The notes under the pieces were generated by a model. The model was not told the DNA's origin, did not search any database, and was given only the letters and a program-made list of their open reading frames with translations. A stretch of 64,000 nucleotides of DNA from Kaistia dalseonensis (GTDB taxonomy: Bacteria > Pseudomonadota > Alphaproteobacteria > Rhizobiales > Kaistiaceae). This document shows, in pieces, positions 16,808 to 25,628 of the stretch (the stretch's first letter is position 1; each line of letters begins with the position of its first letter). The position numbers were made by a program, and so were the translations under genes. The stretch covers positions 248,001-312,000 of the forward strand of contig NZ_JAUSVO010000005.1 in the NCBI RefSeq assembly GCF_030814715.1, in the 5' to 3' direction.

Positions 16808-17634
16808 GCGGCCCCCGCGGCGGCGAAGGTCTTCATGCTCTCTTCCTCGACGATGGCGAGGAGCTTGCGCTTGATCGCCATGAATTCCTGCGTGGTGACG
16901 ACCGAGGCGTCGCGCGGGCGCGGCAGCGTGATCGTCTCCTCGCATTTGATCGTGCCCGGCCGCGCCGTCATGACGACGACCTTGTCGCCGAGGAAGATCG
17001 CCTCGTCGATGTCATGGGTGATGAAGAGCACAGTGCGCTTGTGCTTCGCCCAGATATCGAGCAGCCAGCGCTGCATCATGCTGCGCGTCAGCGCATCGAG
17101 CGCGCCAAAGGGCTCGTCGAGCAGGATCAGGTCGCGCTCGAACAGGAAGGTGCGCATCAGCGCGACGCGCTGGCGCATGCCGCCGGAAAGCTGCTGCGGA
17201 TAGTGCTTCTCGAAGCCCTTGAGCCCGAATTCCGGAAAGAGCGCCTCGGCCTTCTGCCGCGCGGCCTTCTTCGACATGCCCTCGACTTCGAGCGCGAGCG
17301 TCGCATTGTCGAGCACGGTGCGCCAGGGAAAGAGCAGGTCGCGCTGCGGCATGAAGGCGATCTTGCCGAGCAGCGCGCCATCCTGCTGCGGCTGGCCCTT
17401 GAAGACGACCGAACCGTCGGGATCGGGCGGCAGCAGGCCGGCAATCATGTTGAACAGGGTGGACTTGCCGCAACCGGACGGGCCGATCAGCGTCACGAAT
17501 TCGCCGGGCTGGATCGCGAGATCGACATTGCGCACGGCAACCGTCTGCCGCTCGCCCTCGCCGAAACGCTTCCAGACATTGACGAGCTGGAGGTGGGCGG
17601 GGCCGGAGGCGCCCTCTGCTCTCTTGTCCAGCAC
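16804..17634 (-). CDS. ABC transporter ATP-binding protein (NitT/TauT type)
   Basis: 276 residues with Walker [10 protein letters not shown] near 52-60, signature LSGGMRQR near 150, Walker B LILLDEPFGALD near 170 and switch histidine in ITHDIDEA near 203. The GTG at 17634 is taken as start because AAGGAG lies 6 nt upstream. It energises the two following permeases. A strong hairpin lies between this gene and the upstream binding-protein gene, probably tuning their relative expression. Confidence 0.92.
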   Translation of the reverse strand: MLDKRAEGASGPAHLQLVNVWKRFGEGERQTVAVRNVDLAIQPGEFVTLIGPSGCGKSTLFNMIAGLLPPDPDGSVVFKGQPQQDGALLGKIAFMPQRDLLFPWRTVLDNATLALEVEGMSKKAARQKAEALFPEFGLKGFEKHYPQQLSGGMRQRVALMRTFLFERDLILLDEPFGALDALTRSMMQRWLLDIWAKHKRTVLFITHDIDEAIFLGDKVVVMTARPGTIKCEETITLPRPRDASVVTTQEFMAIKRKLLAIVEEESMKTFAAAGAA

Positions 17635-17711
17635 TGCATTCTCCTTGTTCGCGTCACGGTCGCGCCGGGCGCGGCAATGACGGTCAGTGTGCCGTGGCCG
17701 GCGAATGGATC

Positions 17712-17741
17712 CCGCCATCCCCGCTGGCGCGGGGATGGCGG
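17712..17741. other. Intercistronic hairpin between binding-protein and ATPase genes
   Basis: CCGCCATCCCCGC and GCGGGGATGGCGG form a 13 bp perfect stem with a short loop. It lies between the binding-protein stop (17776) and ATPase start (17634) and has no T-tract, so it looks like an mRNA-stabilising or partly attenuating element rather than a full terminator. Confidence 0.7.
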
Positions 17742-17775
17742 AATGTGAGGCGGAACGTGTGGGGCAGCGCCCCGC

Positions 17776-18786
17776 TCACATCTTCTTGTCTTCGGCCGGA
17801 ACCTTGGCGAAGAATGTCGTGTCGAACGCGGCGGCGAGGTCGACCGGGGCCTTCATCGCCTTGAATTCGACGAGGCTGTCCTGCACGGCGGCGATCGACT
17901 TCATGTCGATGGCGCCGAGGCCTTCCGTGGTGCCGAGCTTGGCGACCATCAGCTTCTCGATCTCGTCGAGCATCAGCTCCTGGTGCTTGCGCTCGAGGCC
18001 GGAGCCGGCGGCGAGCACGATATCGACCGCTTCGGCCTTGTGCTCGAAGGCGTATTTCCAGCCCTTCAGCGTGGCATCGAGGAAGGCCTGAACCTGCTCG
18101 GGCTTCTCCTTGATCATCTTCTCGGAGGTGACGATCGAATCCTGCTGCGTCGTCACGCCGGAATCATCGGGCAGGAACAGCTTGATATCGGTGATGCCCT
18201 GCTCCTTCAGCGTGTTCAGCTCGTTATAGAGCGTGACCGTCGCGACATCGTACTGCTTGTCGATGAAGGGCTGCATCGAGAAGGGCTGCGAGACGACCTG
18301 CAGGTCGGACTGCGCGAGGCCTTCATGGGCGAGGACGGAAAAGAGCGTGTATTGCGGGCCGGTGAACCAGGTCGCGACCTTCTTGCCCTTGAAATCCTTG
18401 ACGGAATTGATGCCCGATTCCGTATAGGCGACATAGGCGAAGGGCGTCATCTGCTGCGACATGCCGATGCAGACGAGCGGCAGGCCCTTCTCGCGGGCAT
18501 AGAGCACGCCTTCCGTACCGCTGGCGATGCCGAACGTGTCGGCGCCGGAGGCGACGAGCGTCTCGACATTGATGTTGGGGCCGCCCGGATTGACGGTGAC
18601 ATCGAGGCCGCCGGCCTCATAGAAGCCCTTGGCCTTGGCGACATAGATGCCGGCGAACTGCGCCTGCGGCAGCCATTTCAGGCGGACGGAAACCGGCTCG
18701 GCGGCGCCGGCCGGCTGGGTGGCGCCCCAAAGGGTCAGCGCCGCGACGAGTGCCGCGCCGGCACCACGCATCAGACTCTTCCTCAT
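17776..18786 (-). CDS. NMT1/THI5-type ABC transporter substrate-binding protein
   Basis: 336 residues. The signal peptide covers about residues 1-28 (MRKSLMRG, hydrophobic core, PAGAAE). The mature part opens with RLKWLPQAQFAGIYVAKAKGFYE, the conserved start of NMT1/THI5-like periplasmic proteins that bind pyrimidines, riboflavin, sulfonates or related small molecules. The ATG at 18786 has AGGAG 9 nt upstream. It heads the operon and a GntR-type motif lies 18 bp before the start. A shorter, signal-less relative is coded at 25625, sharing the PQAQFAG segment. Ligand unknown. Confidence 0.9.
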   Translation of the reverse strand: MRKSLMRGAGAALVAALTLWGATQPAGAAEPVSVRLKWLPQAQFAGIYVAKAKGFYEAGGLDVTVNPGGPNINVETLVASGADTFGIASGTEGVLYAREKGLPLVCIGMSQQMTPFAYVAYTESGINSVKDFKGKKVATWFTGPQYTLFSVLAHEGLAQSDLQVVSQPFSMQPFIDKQYDVATVTLYNELNTLKEQGITDIKLFLPDDSGVTTQQDSIVTSEKMIKEKPEQVQAFLDATLKGWKYAFEHKAEAVDIVLAAGSGLERKHQELMLDEIEKLMVAKLGTTEGLGAIDMKSIAAVQDSLVEFKAMKAPVDLAAAFDTTFFAKVPAEDKKM

Positions 18787-18803
18787 TCCCGACACTCCTG
18801 TTG

Positions 18804-18813
18804 ATGTATGCAG
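18804..18813. promoter_or_regulatory. Candidate GntR operator before the NMT1/THI5 ABC operon
   Basis: ATGTATGCAG lies 18 bp upstream of the binding-protein start and in the region shared with the divergent amidase operon. It differs by one base from CTGTATGCAG at 12761-12770. Confidence 0.5.
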
Positions 18814-18964
18814 AAGAGCATCAGCAATATACATGCCAGCCTTCACACGGCACCGGGATCAAGGGGAGTCGTCGCCATTTTGCCGAGGACCGGATGCAAA
18901 GCCGACAAAACGAGCGCGTCGCGCTCAGAATATGAGCACGGAATATCCAAAACGTCGTTTATTG

Positions 18965-18970
18965 TATAAT
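18965..18970 (+). promoter_or_regulatory. Possible -10 element for the amidase operon
   Basis: TATAAT within TTGTATAATTGTG lies 49 bp upstream of the amidase ATG. No clear -35 at the expected spacing is seen. The first half (TTGTAT) also resembles a half of the GntR motif. Confidence 0.35.
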
Positions 18971-19018
18971 TGTGTTTGGCGACGCAGGCGTTGCCGCGTA
19001 TCTCGACGAGGATCCGAT

Positions 19019-20419
19019 ATGGCTGACGACGAGCTCTGGAGCGCCCCCTTCACGACGCTCTCGCCTCAGATCCAGAGCGGCGCGCTGTCGCCGATCGATC
19101 TGACGGAGCTCATGATGGAGCGGATCGCGCGCCATGATGCCGGTCTCCACTCCTATATCACGGTCGCCTCCGACCATGCGCGGGAGCGGGCCCGCAAGGC
19201 CGATGCCGAAATCCGTGCCGGTCGCTATCGCGGGCCCCTGCACGGCATTCCGATGGCGGTGAAGGACGTGTTCTACACGACCGAGATCAAGACCGGCCTC
19301 GGCTCCTCGATCTATGACGACTGGCAGGCGCCTTATGAATCGACGGCGACGCAGCGGCTGAACGATGCCGGTGCGGTCATGCTCGGCAAGCTCACCGCGA
19401 CCGAGGGCGTCTATGCCCAGCACCATCCGACCATCACCGAGCCGATCAACCCCTTCGGCGCTGCGCACTGGACCGGCAATTCCTCGAGCGGATCGGGCGT
19501 CGCCGTCACGTCGGGGCTCGCCTATGCCACGCTCGGCTCCGATACGGGCGGCTCGATCCGCCTGCCCTCCTCCTGCTGCGGCCTGGTCGGGATCAAGCCG
19601 ACCTGGGGCCGCGTCAGCCGGCACGGCGTGATGGCGCTCGCGGAATCGCTCGATCATGTCGGGCCGATGGCGCGCTCGGCGAGGGACGCCGCCGTACTGC
19701 TCGGGCTGATCGCCGGCGCCGATCCGGCAGACCCCACCGCCTCGCCGCTGCCGGTGCCGGACTATCTCGACGGCATTGAGGACGGCATCGTCGGCCTCAC
19801 CATCGGCATCGACTGGGCATTCCTGCGTGCGCGGGCGAATGACGAGGTGCTCGCCTCGATCGAGGGCGTCGTGAAGACCCTGGAAGGGCTCGGCGCACGT
19901 TTCGTCGCCGTCGAATTCCCCAATCCCGATGCGATCCTCTATGGCTGGCACACGCAATGCGCCGTCGAGGCGGCGATCGCGCACCGCGACACATTCCCGT
20001 CGCGCCGGGCCGAATATGGCCCGCGCCTCGCGGCCCTGCTCGATCGCGGCGCCGAAATCACCGGCCTCGAACTGGGCGATGCGCTCAAGTCGCGGCGCGC
20101 CTTCAACGGCGGCGTCGCGCTGATGTTCGCGGAGATCGACCTCTTCCTCGTTCCCGCCCTGCCCGTCGCCGGACCGACGCTCGAATACATGGCTTCGCTC
20201 GGACCCGATCCCGATGGTATCCTCGCCGTCGGCCCCTTCAATGCGCCGTTCGACGTCTGCGGCTATCCGACCATCACCACGCCATGCGGCGCGACCAGCA
20301 AGGGCATCCCCATGGCCCTGCAGCTGGTCGGCAAGCCCTTCGCCGAAGCCCTGCTCTGCCGCGCCGCCCATGCCTATCAAAGCGCGACCTCCTGGCACAA
20401 CCGCCGGCCGACGCTCTGA
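19019..20419 (+). CDS. Amidase (amidase signature family)
   Basis: 466 residues. The Ser-cisSer-Lys triad is visible: lysine in GIPMAVKDVF near 78, serines in GNSSSGSGVA near 155 and in GSDTGGSIRLPSS near 178, followed by GLVGIKPTWGRVS. It hydrolyses an amide to acid and ammonia in the cytoplasm. The ATG at 19019 (MADDELWS) is the start; the longer upstream frame runs through promoter sequence. It is the first gene of the plus-strand catabolic run and is divergent from the NMT1/THI5-type transporter, so the imported compound may contain or yield an amide. Confidence 0.92.
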   Translation: MADDELWSAPFTTLSPQIQSGALSPIDLTELMMERIARHDAGLHSYITVASDHARERARKADAEIRAGRYRGPLHGIPMAVKDVFYTTEIKTGLGSSIYDDWQAPYESTATQRLNDAGAVMLGKLTATEGVYAQHHPTITEPINPFGAAHWTGNSSSGSGVAVTSGLAYATLGSDTGGSIRLPSSCCGLVGIKPTWGRVSRHGVMALAESLDHVGPMARSARDAAVLLGLIAGADPADPTASPLPVPDYLDGIEDGIVGLTIGIDWAFLRARANDEVLASIEGVVKTLEGLGARFVAVEFPNPDAILYGWHTQCAVEAAIAHRDTFPSRRAEYGPRLAALLDRGAEITGLELGDALKSRRAFNGGVALMFAEIDLFLVPALPVAGPTLEYMASLGPDPDGILAVGPFNAPFDVCGYPTITTPCGATSKGIPMALQLVGKPFAEALLCRAAHAYQSATSWHNRRPTL

Positions 20420-20436
20420 TTTCAAAGGAGAATGCC

Positions 20437-21420
20437 ATGACCGAGGTCATCGCCAAGACGATCGATACGGCCAAGACAGCTGATACTGCCAGGACAATCG
20501 ATATGGCCGAGATGCCGGTGCAGCTTCCCGCCCATCCGGCCGGGTCCGCCGAGGCGCGGGCGCGCTTCTTCAATTCCGGCAATGCCTTCAACGTCAAGCT
20601 GCCGCCAGTTCCGGCGGCGGGCTTCACCGACGAGATCGCGGCCGCCTTCGGCGCCACAATGACCGGGTTCTTCCCTTGCGACCAGTCCGCCGCGATCGGC
20701 GCGCCCTTCACGGCAACGACGCCTCTGATGCTCGCGCGCTATGCATCGATTGCGCCGAACGACCGGCTTACGGCGGATTTCGTCGCGACCGGTGCGATCT
20801 GGTACGTGATCAAGGGCGCGGGCGCGGCGACGATCGGCGCCGAAGCCTTCGCATGGGGCGCGGGCGACGTCTTCCTCGCGCCGGGCGGCACTCCGACCAT
20901 CCTCACCGCCGGCGCCGAGGGTGCGGTGCTCTGGGTCGTCACCAACGAGCCGCAGCTCGCCTTCGACAGCCTGCGTCCGGCTGATAGCGACCACGCGCCG
21001 GTCAAGGCCGTGCACTATCCGGCGGCCGAAATCGCCACGCAGTTGCAGAAGGTCGTGCAGGCCTCCCAGAACGCCACCACATCGGGCATCGCGCTGATCT
21101 TCTCCTCCGAGGAGCAGGAGAAGAGCCGCAACATCCTGCCGACGCTGACGCTCTCATTGAACACCGTTCCGGCCGGCGAGCAGCAGCGCGCGCACCGGCA
21201 TAATTCGGCGGCGATCACCCTGATCCTCAAGGGCGAGCATTGCTATTCGATGGTGGGCGGGAAGCGCTGCGACTGGTCGCCCTTCGCCACGCTGGTGACG
21301 CCGGCGACCGATCCGCATTCGCACCATAATGACAGCGACGAGCGCGCCATGTTCCTGATCGTGCAGGATGGCGGGCTCTATTATCACGCCCGCACCATGG
21401 GTTTCACGTTCCTGGAGTGA
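20437..21420 (+). CDS. Bicupin-domain protein
   Basis: 327 residues with two cupin-like halves. Metal-binding histidines are clearest in the C-terminal half: HRHNSAAI near 247 and HSHHNDSDE near 288. The N-terminal half lacks an obvious HxH. The layout resembles gentisate dioxygenase-like bicupins, but the identity is too uncertain to name a reaction. The first 25 residues contain a T/A/D-rich stretch (TIDTAKTADTARTIDMAE). AAAGGAG lies 7 nt before the ATG, 17 bp after the amidase stop, so the two are cotranscribed. Confidence 0.8.
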   Translation: MTEVIAKTIDTAKTADTARTIDMAEMPVQLPAHPAGSAEARARFFNSGNAFNVKLPPVPAAGFTDEIAAAFGATMTGFFPCDQSAAIGAPFTATTPLMLARYASIAPNDRLTADFVATGAIWYVIKGAGAATIGAEAFAWGAGDVFLAPGGTPTILTAGAEGAVLWVVTNEPQLAFDSLRPADSDHAPVKAVHYPAAEIATQLQKVVQASQNATTSGIALIFSSEEQEKSRNILPTLTLSLNTVPAGEQQRAHRHNSAAITLILKGEHCYSMVGGKRCDWSPFATLVTPATDPHSHHNDSDERAMFLIVQDGGLYYHARTMGFTFLE

Positions 21421-21466
21421 CGCCGGCGCGTAAGTCCGCTTCGATCGTTGCCACCATGCAAAACGT

Positions 21467-21548
21467 CGTCATCCCCGCGAAAGCGGGGACCCATTCAGCC
21501 ACCAGCGGACATCGGCTGAATGGATCCCGGGTCAAGCCCGGGATGACG
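21467..21548. repeat. REP-like four-arm palindromic element, copy 1
   Basis: Outer arms CGTCATCC and GGATGACG enclose three hairpins: CCCCGCGAAAGCGGGG, CCATTCAGCC with GGCTGAATGG, and CCCGGGTCAAGCCCGGG. Related copies lie at 47406-47504 and, in reverse order, 51317-51398. It fills most of the gap between the bicupin and nucleoside hydrolase genes. Confidence 0.85.
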
Positions 21549-21597
21549 GCGTTCTGGTTGGCACCATCCATCCGATAGCCCACATCGAGTTCCCTCC

Positions 21598-22542
21598 ATG
21601 ACCACCCGCCTGATCATCGACACCGACACCGCCGGCGACGACTGCTTTTCCCTGCTGCTCGGCCTGCTTCACCCGAAGGCGAAGCTCGAGGCCGTGACGA
21701 TCTGCAATGGCAATGTCGATTTCGACCAGCAGGTCGAGAATGCGCTGCACACGATCGAAGTGACCGGGCGCGGCGGCGAGGTTCCGGTCTATCTCGGCAG
21801 CGCGCGGCCGCTGATGGGGCGCTGGCAGGCGGCGAGCTTCCACGGCTCGAACGGCATGAGCGAGCGGCAGTTCGAGCCGGCGAAGCAGCGGCCGGAGTCG
21901 AAACACGCGATCGACGCTATCATCGATCTCGTCATGGCAAATCCCGGCGAGATCTCGATCATCGCGCAGGCGCCGCTGACCAATATCGCGCTCGCCTTCC
22001 TGAAGGAGCCGAAGATCGCCAAGGCGCTCAAGCATCTCTGGATCATGGGCGGCACCGACCACGCCTTCGGCAACATCACGCCGATGGCCGAGTTCAACTT
22101 CTTCGTCGATCCCGAAGCGGCCAAGATCGTGCTCGGCGCCGGCTTCAACATCACGCTCTCGACCTGGACGCTGACGCTGAAATCCGGCTCGTTCGACGCG
22201 GCGACCGTGGACGCGATCGAAAAGCTCGATACGCCGCTCTCGCGCTTCTACATGCAGGTGACGGAGACGCCGCGCCGCGTCGCGTTCGAGCGCTATGGCG
22301 AGACGATCTCGACCCATCCGGATTCGCTCACTTGCGCCATGGCGATCGATGAAAGCCTGATTCTCGAAAGCGCCGCTGTGGTGGTCGATGTCGAGGTCGG
22401 CGGCGATCTCTCGCGCGGCCATTCGAGCGTCTATCCCGCCCGCCTCGTCGAGCGCTGGCCCGATCGCGACGCCAATGCGCGCATCGTGCGCACCGCCGAC
22501 ACCAAGGGTTTCGCCAATATGATGATGTCGGTGCTCGCATGA
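21598..22542 (+). CDS. Nucleoside hydrolase-like protein (IUNH family), paralogue A
   Basis: 314 residues. The calcium-site signature reads DTDTAGDDC at 8-16, keeping all four aspartates at the positions they hold in characterised inosine-uridine hydrolases but replacing the usual P-G by T-A. C-terminal THPDSLTCAMAID near 238-250 supplies the later histidine and aspartate. It should cleave an N-glycosidic bond, possibly of an unusual nucleoside. It is very similar to the product of 30433-31392. Its stop overlaps the next start (ATGA), coupling it to the flavin monooxygenase. Confidence 0.9.
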   Translation: MTTRLIIDTDTAGDDCFSLLLGLLHPKAKLEAVTICNGNVDFDQQVENALHTIEVTGRGGEVPVYLGSARPLMGRWQAASFHGSNGMSERQFEPAKQRPESKHAIDAIIDLVMANPGEISIIAQAPLTNIALAFLKEPKIAKALKHLWIMGGTDHAFGNITPMAEFNFFVDPEAAKIVLGAGFNITLSTWTLTLKSGSFDAATVDAIEKLDTPLSRFYMQVTETPRRVAFERYGETISTHPDSLTCAMAIDESLILESAAVVVDVEVGGDLSRGHSSVYPARLVERWPDRDANARIVRTADTKGFANMMMSVLA

Positions 22543-23843
22543 AGCGTCAGATCCATTTCGGCCTCTTCATCATGGGCACCGGTAGCCATATTGCCGGCTG
22601 GCGCTATCCCGGCGCCTTCGACAGCTTCCAGAATTTCGACCAGATCAAGGAGATCGGCGCCGCCGCCGAGCGCGGCAAGTTCGACCTGATCTTCATGGGC
22701 GACAATCTCTATGCCGATCCGGCCGCGCACCCCTCCTATACGCTGCGCCTCGAACCGCTGACGATGCTGGCGGCGCTCTCGCAATCGACCAGCCATATCG
22801 GCCTCGGCGCGACGGCCTCGACGACCTATGGCGACCCGTTCTCGACGGCGCGCGCCTTCGCCTCGCTCGACCATATCTCCAAGGGCCGCGCGGCCTGGAA
22901 CGCAGTCACGACCGCGAATGCCGTCACGGCGGCGAATTTCGGCCGCGACCATCCCGACCACAGCCAGCGCTATGCGATCGCCGAGGAATTCGTCGGCGTG
23001 GTGCGCGGGCTCTGGGATTGCTGGGACGATGACGCGCTGGTCGCGAACCGCGAGACCGGGCTCTATATCGATCCCGCCAAGGTGCGCCCGCTGAACCATG
23101 AGGGCGCGTTCTTCCAGGTCAAGGGCCCGGTCAATATCGGCCGTTCGCCACAGGGCCAGCCGGTCATCCTGCAGGCCGGCGGCTCCGCGCCCGGCCAACG
23201 CCTGGCGGCACGCACGGCCGACGTGATCTTCTCCGTGGTGCAGGATTTCGACGAGGCGGCGAAGCAATATGCCGGCTTCAAGGCCCAGCTCGCCCAGTTC
23301 GGCCGCCGGCCCGAGGACGTGACGGTGCTGCCCGGCTTCATGCCCGTCGTCGGCCGCACGGAGCGCGAGGCGTTCGACAAGCTCGCGACATTGCAGGGCT
23401 TCGTCTCGACGACCAATGCGCTCACCATGCTCTCGGAACGCTTCGGCACCGATATGAGCGCCTATGATCTCGACGGCCCGGTGCCGGACATCCAGTTTCC
23501 CGACACCTACCACTCCTTCACCAGCGTGATGATCGCCAAGGCGCGCCGCGAAAACCTCACCTTGCGCGACATCTATAATCTGACGGCGGCGGCGCGTGGC
23601 CATTGGGTGCTGTGCGGTTCGGCCGAGATGATCGCCGATACGCTGCAATACTGGTTCGAGAACGGCGCCGCCGACGGCTTCAACGTCATGCCGCCCTATT
23701 TCCCGGACGGCTTCAACGATTTCGTCGACCTCGTCGTGCCGATCCTGCAGGAGCGCGGCCTGTTCCGCACCGAATACGAAGGCACGACGCTGCGCGACCA
23801 TCTCGGCCTCACGCGGCCGGCGGTCGGGGAGTGGGCGGGATGA
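22539..23843 (+). CDS. LLM-class flavin-dependent monooxygenase (NtaA/SnaA/DszA family)
   Basis: 434 residues, an FMNH2-dependent TIM-barrel monooxygenase. Family segments are FGLFIMGTGSH near 7, the long LGATASTTYGDPFSTARAF near 88 and DHISKGRAAWNAVTT near 110-124. Relatives oxidise nitrilotriacetate, dibenzothiophene sulfone, pristinamycin or cleave riboflavin, often at C-N or C-S bonds. Coupling to a nucleoside hydrolase suggests attack on the released heterocycle. It needs a flavin reductase, and none is evident here. A 187 bp inverted-repeat element follows. Confidence 0.9.
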   Translation: MKRQIHFGLFIMGTGSHIAGWRYPGAFDSFQNFDQIKEIGAAAERGKFDLIFMGDNLYADPAAHPSYTLRLEPLTMLAALSQSTSHIGLGATASTTYGDPFSTARAFASLDHISKGRAAWNAVTTANAVTAANFGRDHPDHSQRYAIAEEFVGVVRGLWDCWDDDALVANRETGLYIDPAKVRPLNHEGAFFQVKGPVNIGRSPQGQPVILQAGGSAPGQRLAARTADVIFSVVQDFDEAAKQYAGFKAQLAQFGRRPEDVTVLPGFMPVVGRTEREAFDKLATLQGFVSTTNALTMLSERFGTDMSAYDLDGPVPDIQFPDTYHSFTSVMIAKARRENLTLRDIYNLTAAARGHWVLCGSAEMIADTLQYWFENGAADGFNVMPPYFPDGFNDFVDLVVPILQERGLFRTEYEGTTLRDHLGLTRPAVGEWAG

Positions 23844-23872
23844 GCACGAGCCGCTCTTGGCGTGCGCCTTCC

Positions 23873-24059
23873 TTAACCCGCCCCTTGCGGACGGGTCGAA
23901 AACGCCCTCGCGTTTTCGGGGCGGGGTTAGCCTTGGCGAAGCCGAGGCGTTCTTTCGCCAGCTTGTCCTTATCCTGCCGGGCCGGCGGCAGGGCGCACCA
24001 ACCCGACCCCGCCCCAAAACCGCTACGCGGTTTTGACCCGCCCGCAAGGGGCGGGTTAA
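23873..24059. repeat. 187 bp MITE-like element with 18 bp perfect terminal inverted repeats
   Basis: The left end TTAACCCGCCCCTTGCGG (23873-23890) and right end CCGCAAGGGGCGGGTTAA (24042-24059) are exact complements. Inner arms include AAAACGCCCTCGCGTTTT and AAAACCGCTACGCGGTTTT. There is no transposase. It occupies most of the 285 bp between the monooxygenase and aldehyde dehydrogenase genes and could fold into a long hairpin in the transcript. Confidence 0.8.
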
Positions 24060-24128
24060 GCGGAGACTGCATCATCCGTCGCGCCTCACCTTACTGCGCC
24101 GCGACCACACTGTTGACCCGGAGGTCCC

Positions 24129-25628
24129 ATGTCTGACCAACCCCTCTGGAGCGGCAACCGGCTCTATTATGGCGGCACATGGCAGGTCGCGAAGGGCTCC
24201 GGCTCGATCGCTGTCGCCAGCCCGGCGACGCAGGAGGTCTATGGCGCCGTGCCCATAGCCAATGCCGAGGACGTCGAGGCAGCCGTGGCGGCGGCGGAGG
24301 CTGCCGGTCCGGCCTGGGCGGCAATGGATGCGCTCGATCGCGGGCGGCATCTGCGCGCCGTGGCCGACATCGTGCGCGCCCGCATGGGCGATCTCGCCAC
24401 CATGGAAGCGGCCATCACCGGTCGCCCGATCCGCGAGATGCGGGCGCAGATGGGCCGCATTCCCGAATGGCTCGATTATTTCGGCGGCATAGCGGCAGGA
24501 CTGGAAGCGGAATCAAATCGCCTGCGCGGCGGCTTCCTCTCCTACACCGCCTATGAGCCGCACGGCGTCTGCGCGCTGCTGACGCCGTGGAACCATCCGA
24601 TCCTGATCCTGGTCAAGAAGCTCGCGGCGGCACTCGCCGCTGGCAATACGGTGGTGATAAAGCCGTCCGAACTCGCACCCGCGACGCCGCTTCTGTTCGC
24701 GCAATGGTGCACCGAGGCCGGGCTCCCCGCCGGCGTCGTCAATGTCGTGACCGGCGACGGCACGACCGGCGCCCTCCTCTGCGACGCGCCGGCCGTGCGC
24801 CATATCGACCTGACCGGCGGCACTGTGACGGGAAAACGCGTCGCGGCAGCGGCGGCCGCGCGGCTCGTGCCCTGCACGCTGGAGCTCGGCGGCAAGACGC
24901 CCGTGGTGATCTTCGAGGACAGCAACATCGAGGAAGCGGCGGCCGGTGCGGTCTTCGCCGCCTTCGTCGCCGCCGGGCAGACCTGCGTCTCCGCCAGCCG
25001 CTTCATCGTGGCCGAGGCGATCTATGACGAGTTCCTCGAAGCCTTCGTCAGGCGCGTCAAGGCGTTGAAGGTCGGCGACCCCGCCGATGTCGCGACCGAT
25101 GTCGGCCCCGTCATTTCGGCCGCCTCGCAGGCGCGCTGCCGCGCCCATATCGAGCGCGCGCAGGCCGAAGGGGCGCGGCTCGTCGCCGGCGGCGGCACGC
25201 CCGTCCTGCCGGCTCCCTTCTCCAGCGGCAATTATGTCCAGCCGACCGTCTTCGCCGATGTGACGGCGAGCATGACGCTTTTCCGCGAGGAAGTGTTCGG
25301 GCCGATCGCCGCAGTGACACCGTTCCGCGACGAGGCGGAGGCGCTGAACCTCGCCAATGACACGCCCTATGCGCTCGGCGCCTCGATCTGGACGCGCGAT
25401 GTCGCCCGCGCCCATCGCATGGCCGGCAAGGTCCGCGCCGGCATGATCTGGGTCAATGATCATCACAAGAACGACCCGCGCTCGATCTGGGGCGGTTTCG
25501 GCGATAGCGGCTACGGCACGGAAAACGGCTGGGACGCGCTCAAGAGCTACCAGCGGAAGCGAAACGTCGTGGTGAGCACGGCGACCGGCTTCGACGACTG
25601 GTTTGCCGGTGGAAAGCGATACGGATGA
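24129..25628 (+). CDS. Aldehyde dehydrogenase family protein
   Basis: 499 residues. The catalytic cysteine lies in AAGQTCVSASRF near 282, the general-base glutamate in LELGGKTPVV near 250, and the NAD-binding region in PWNHPILILVKKLAAAL near 157. It oxidises an aldehyde to a carboxylate with NAD(P). GGAGG precedes the ATG at 24129. Its stop overlaps the next ATG (ATGA). In the run it would oxidise an aldehyde made by the flavin monooxygenase or by the dehydrogenase complex; the substrate is not known. Confidence 0.92.
   Translation: MSDQPLWSGNRLYYGGTWQVAKGSGSIAVASPATQEVYGAVPIANAEDVEAAVAAAEAAGPAWAAMDALDRGRHLRAVADIVRARMGDLATMEAAITGRPIREMRAQMGRIPEWLDYFGGIAAGLEAESNRLRGGFLSYTAYEPHGVCALLTPWNHPILILVKKLAAALAAGNTVVIKPSELAPATPLLFAQWCTEAGLPAGVVNVVTGDGTTGALLCDAPAVRHIDLTGGTVTGKRVAAAAAARLVPCTLELGGKTPVVIFEDSNIEEAAAGAVFAAFVAAGQTCVSASRFIVAEAIYDEFLEAFVRRVKALKVGDPADVATDVGPVISAASQARCRAHIERAQAEGARLVAGGGTPVLPAPFSSGNYVQPTVFADVTASMTLFREEVFGPIAAVTPFRDEAEALNLANDTPYALGASIWTRDVARAHRMAGKVRAGMIWVNDHHKNDPRSIWGGFGDSGYGTENGWDALKSYQRKRNVVVSTATGFDDWFAGGKRYG

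Noticed and set aside
23873-24059. Rho-independent terminator
   Set aside because: The element is far longer than a terminator, has exact 18 bp ends and no T-tract.
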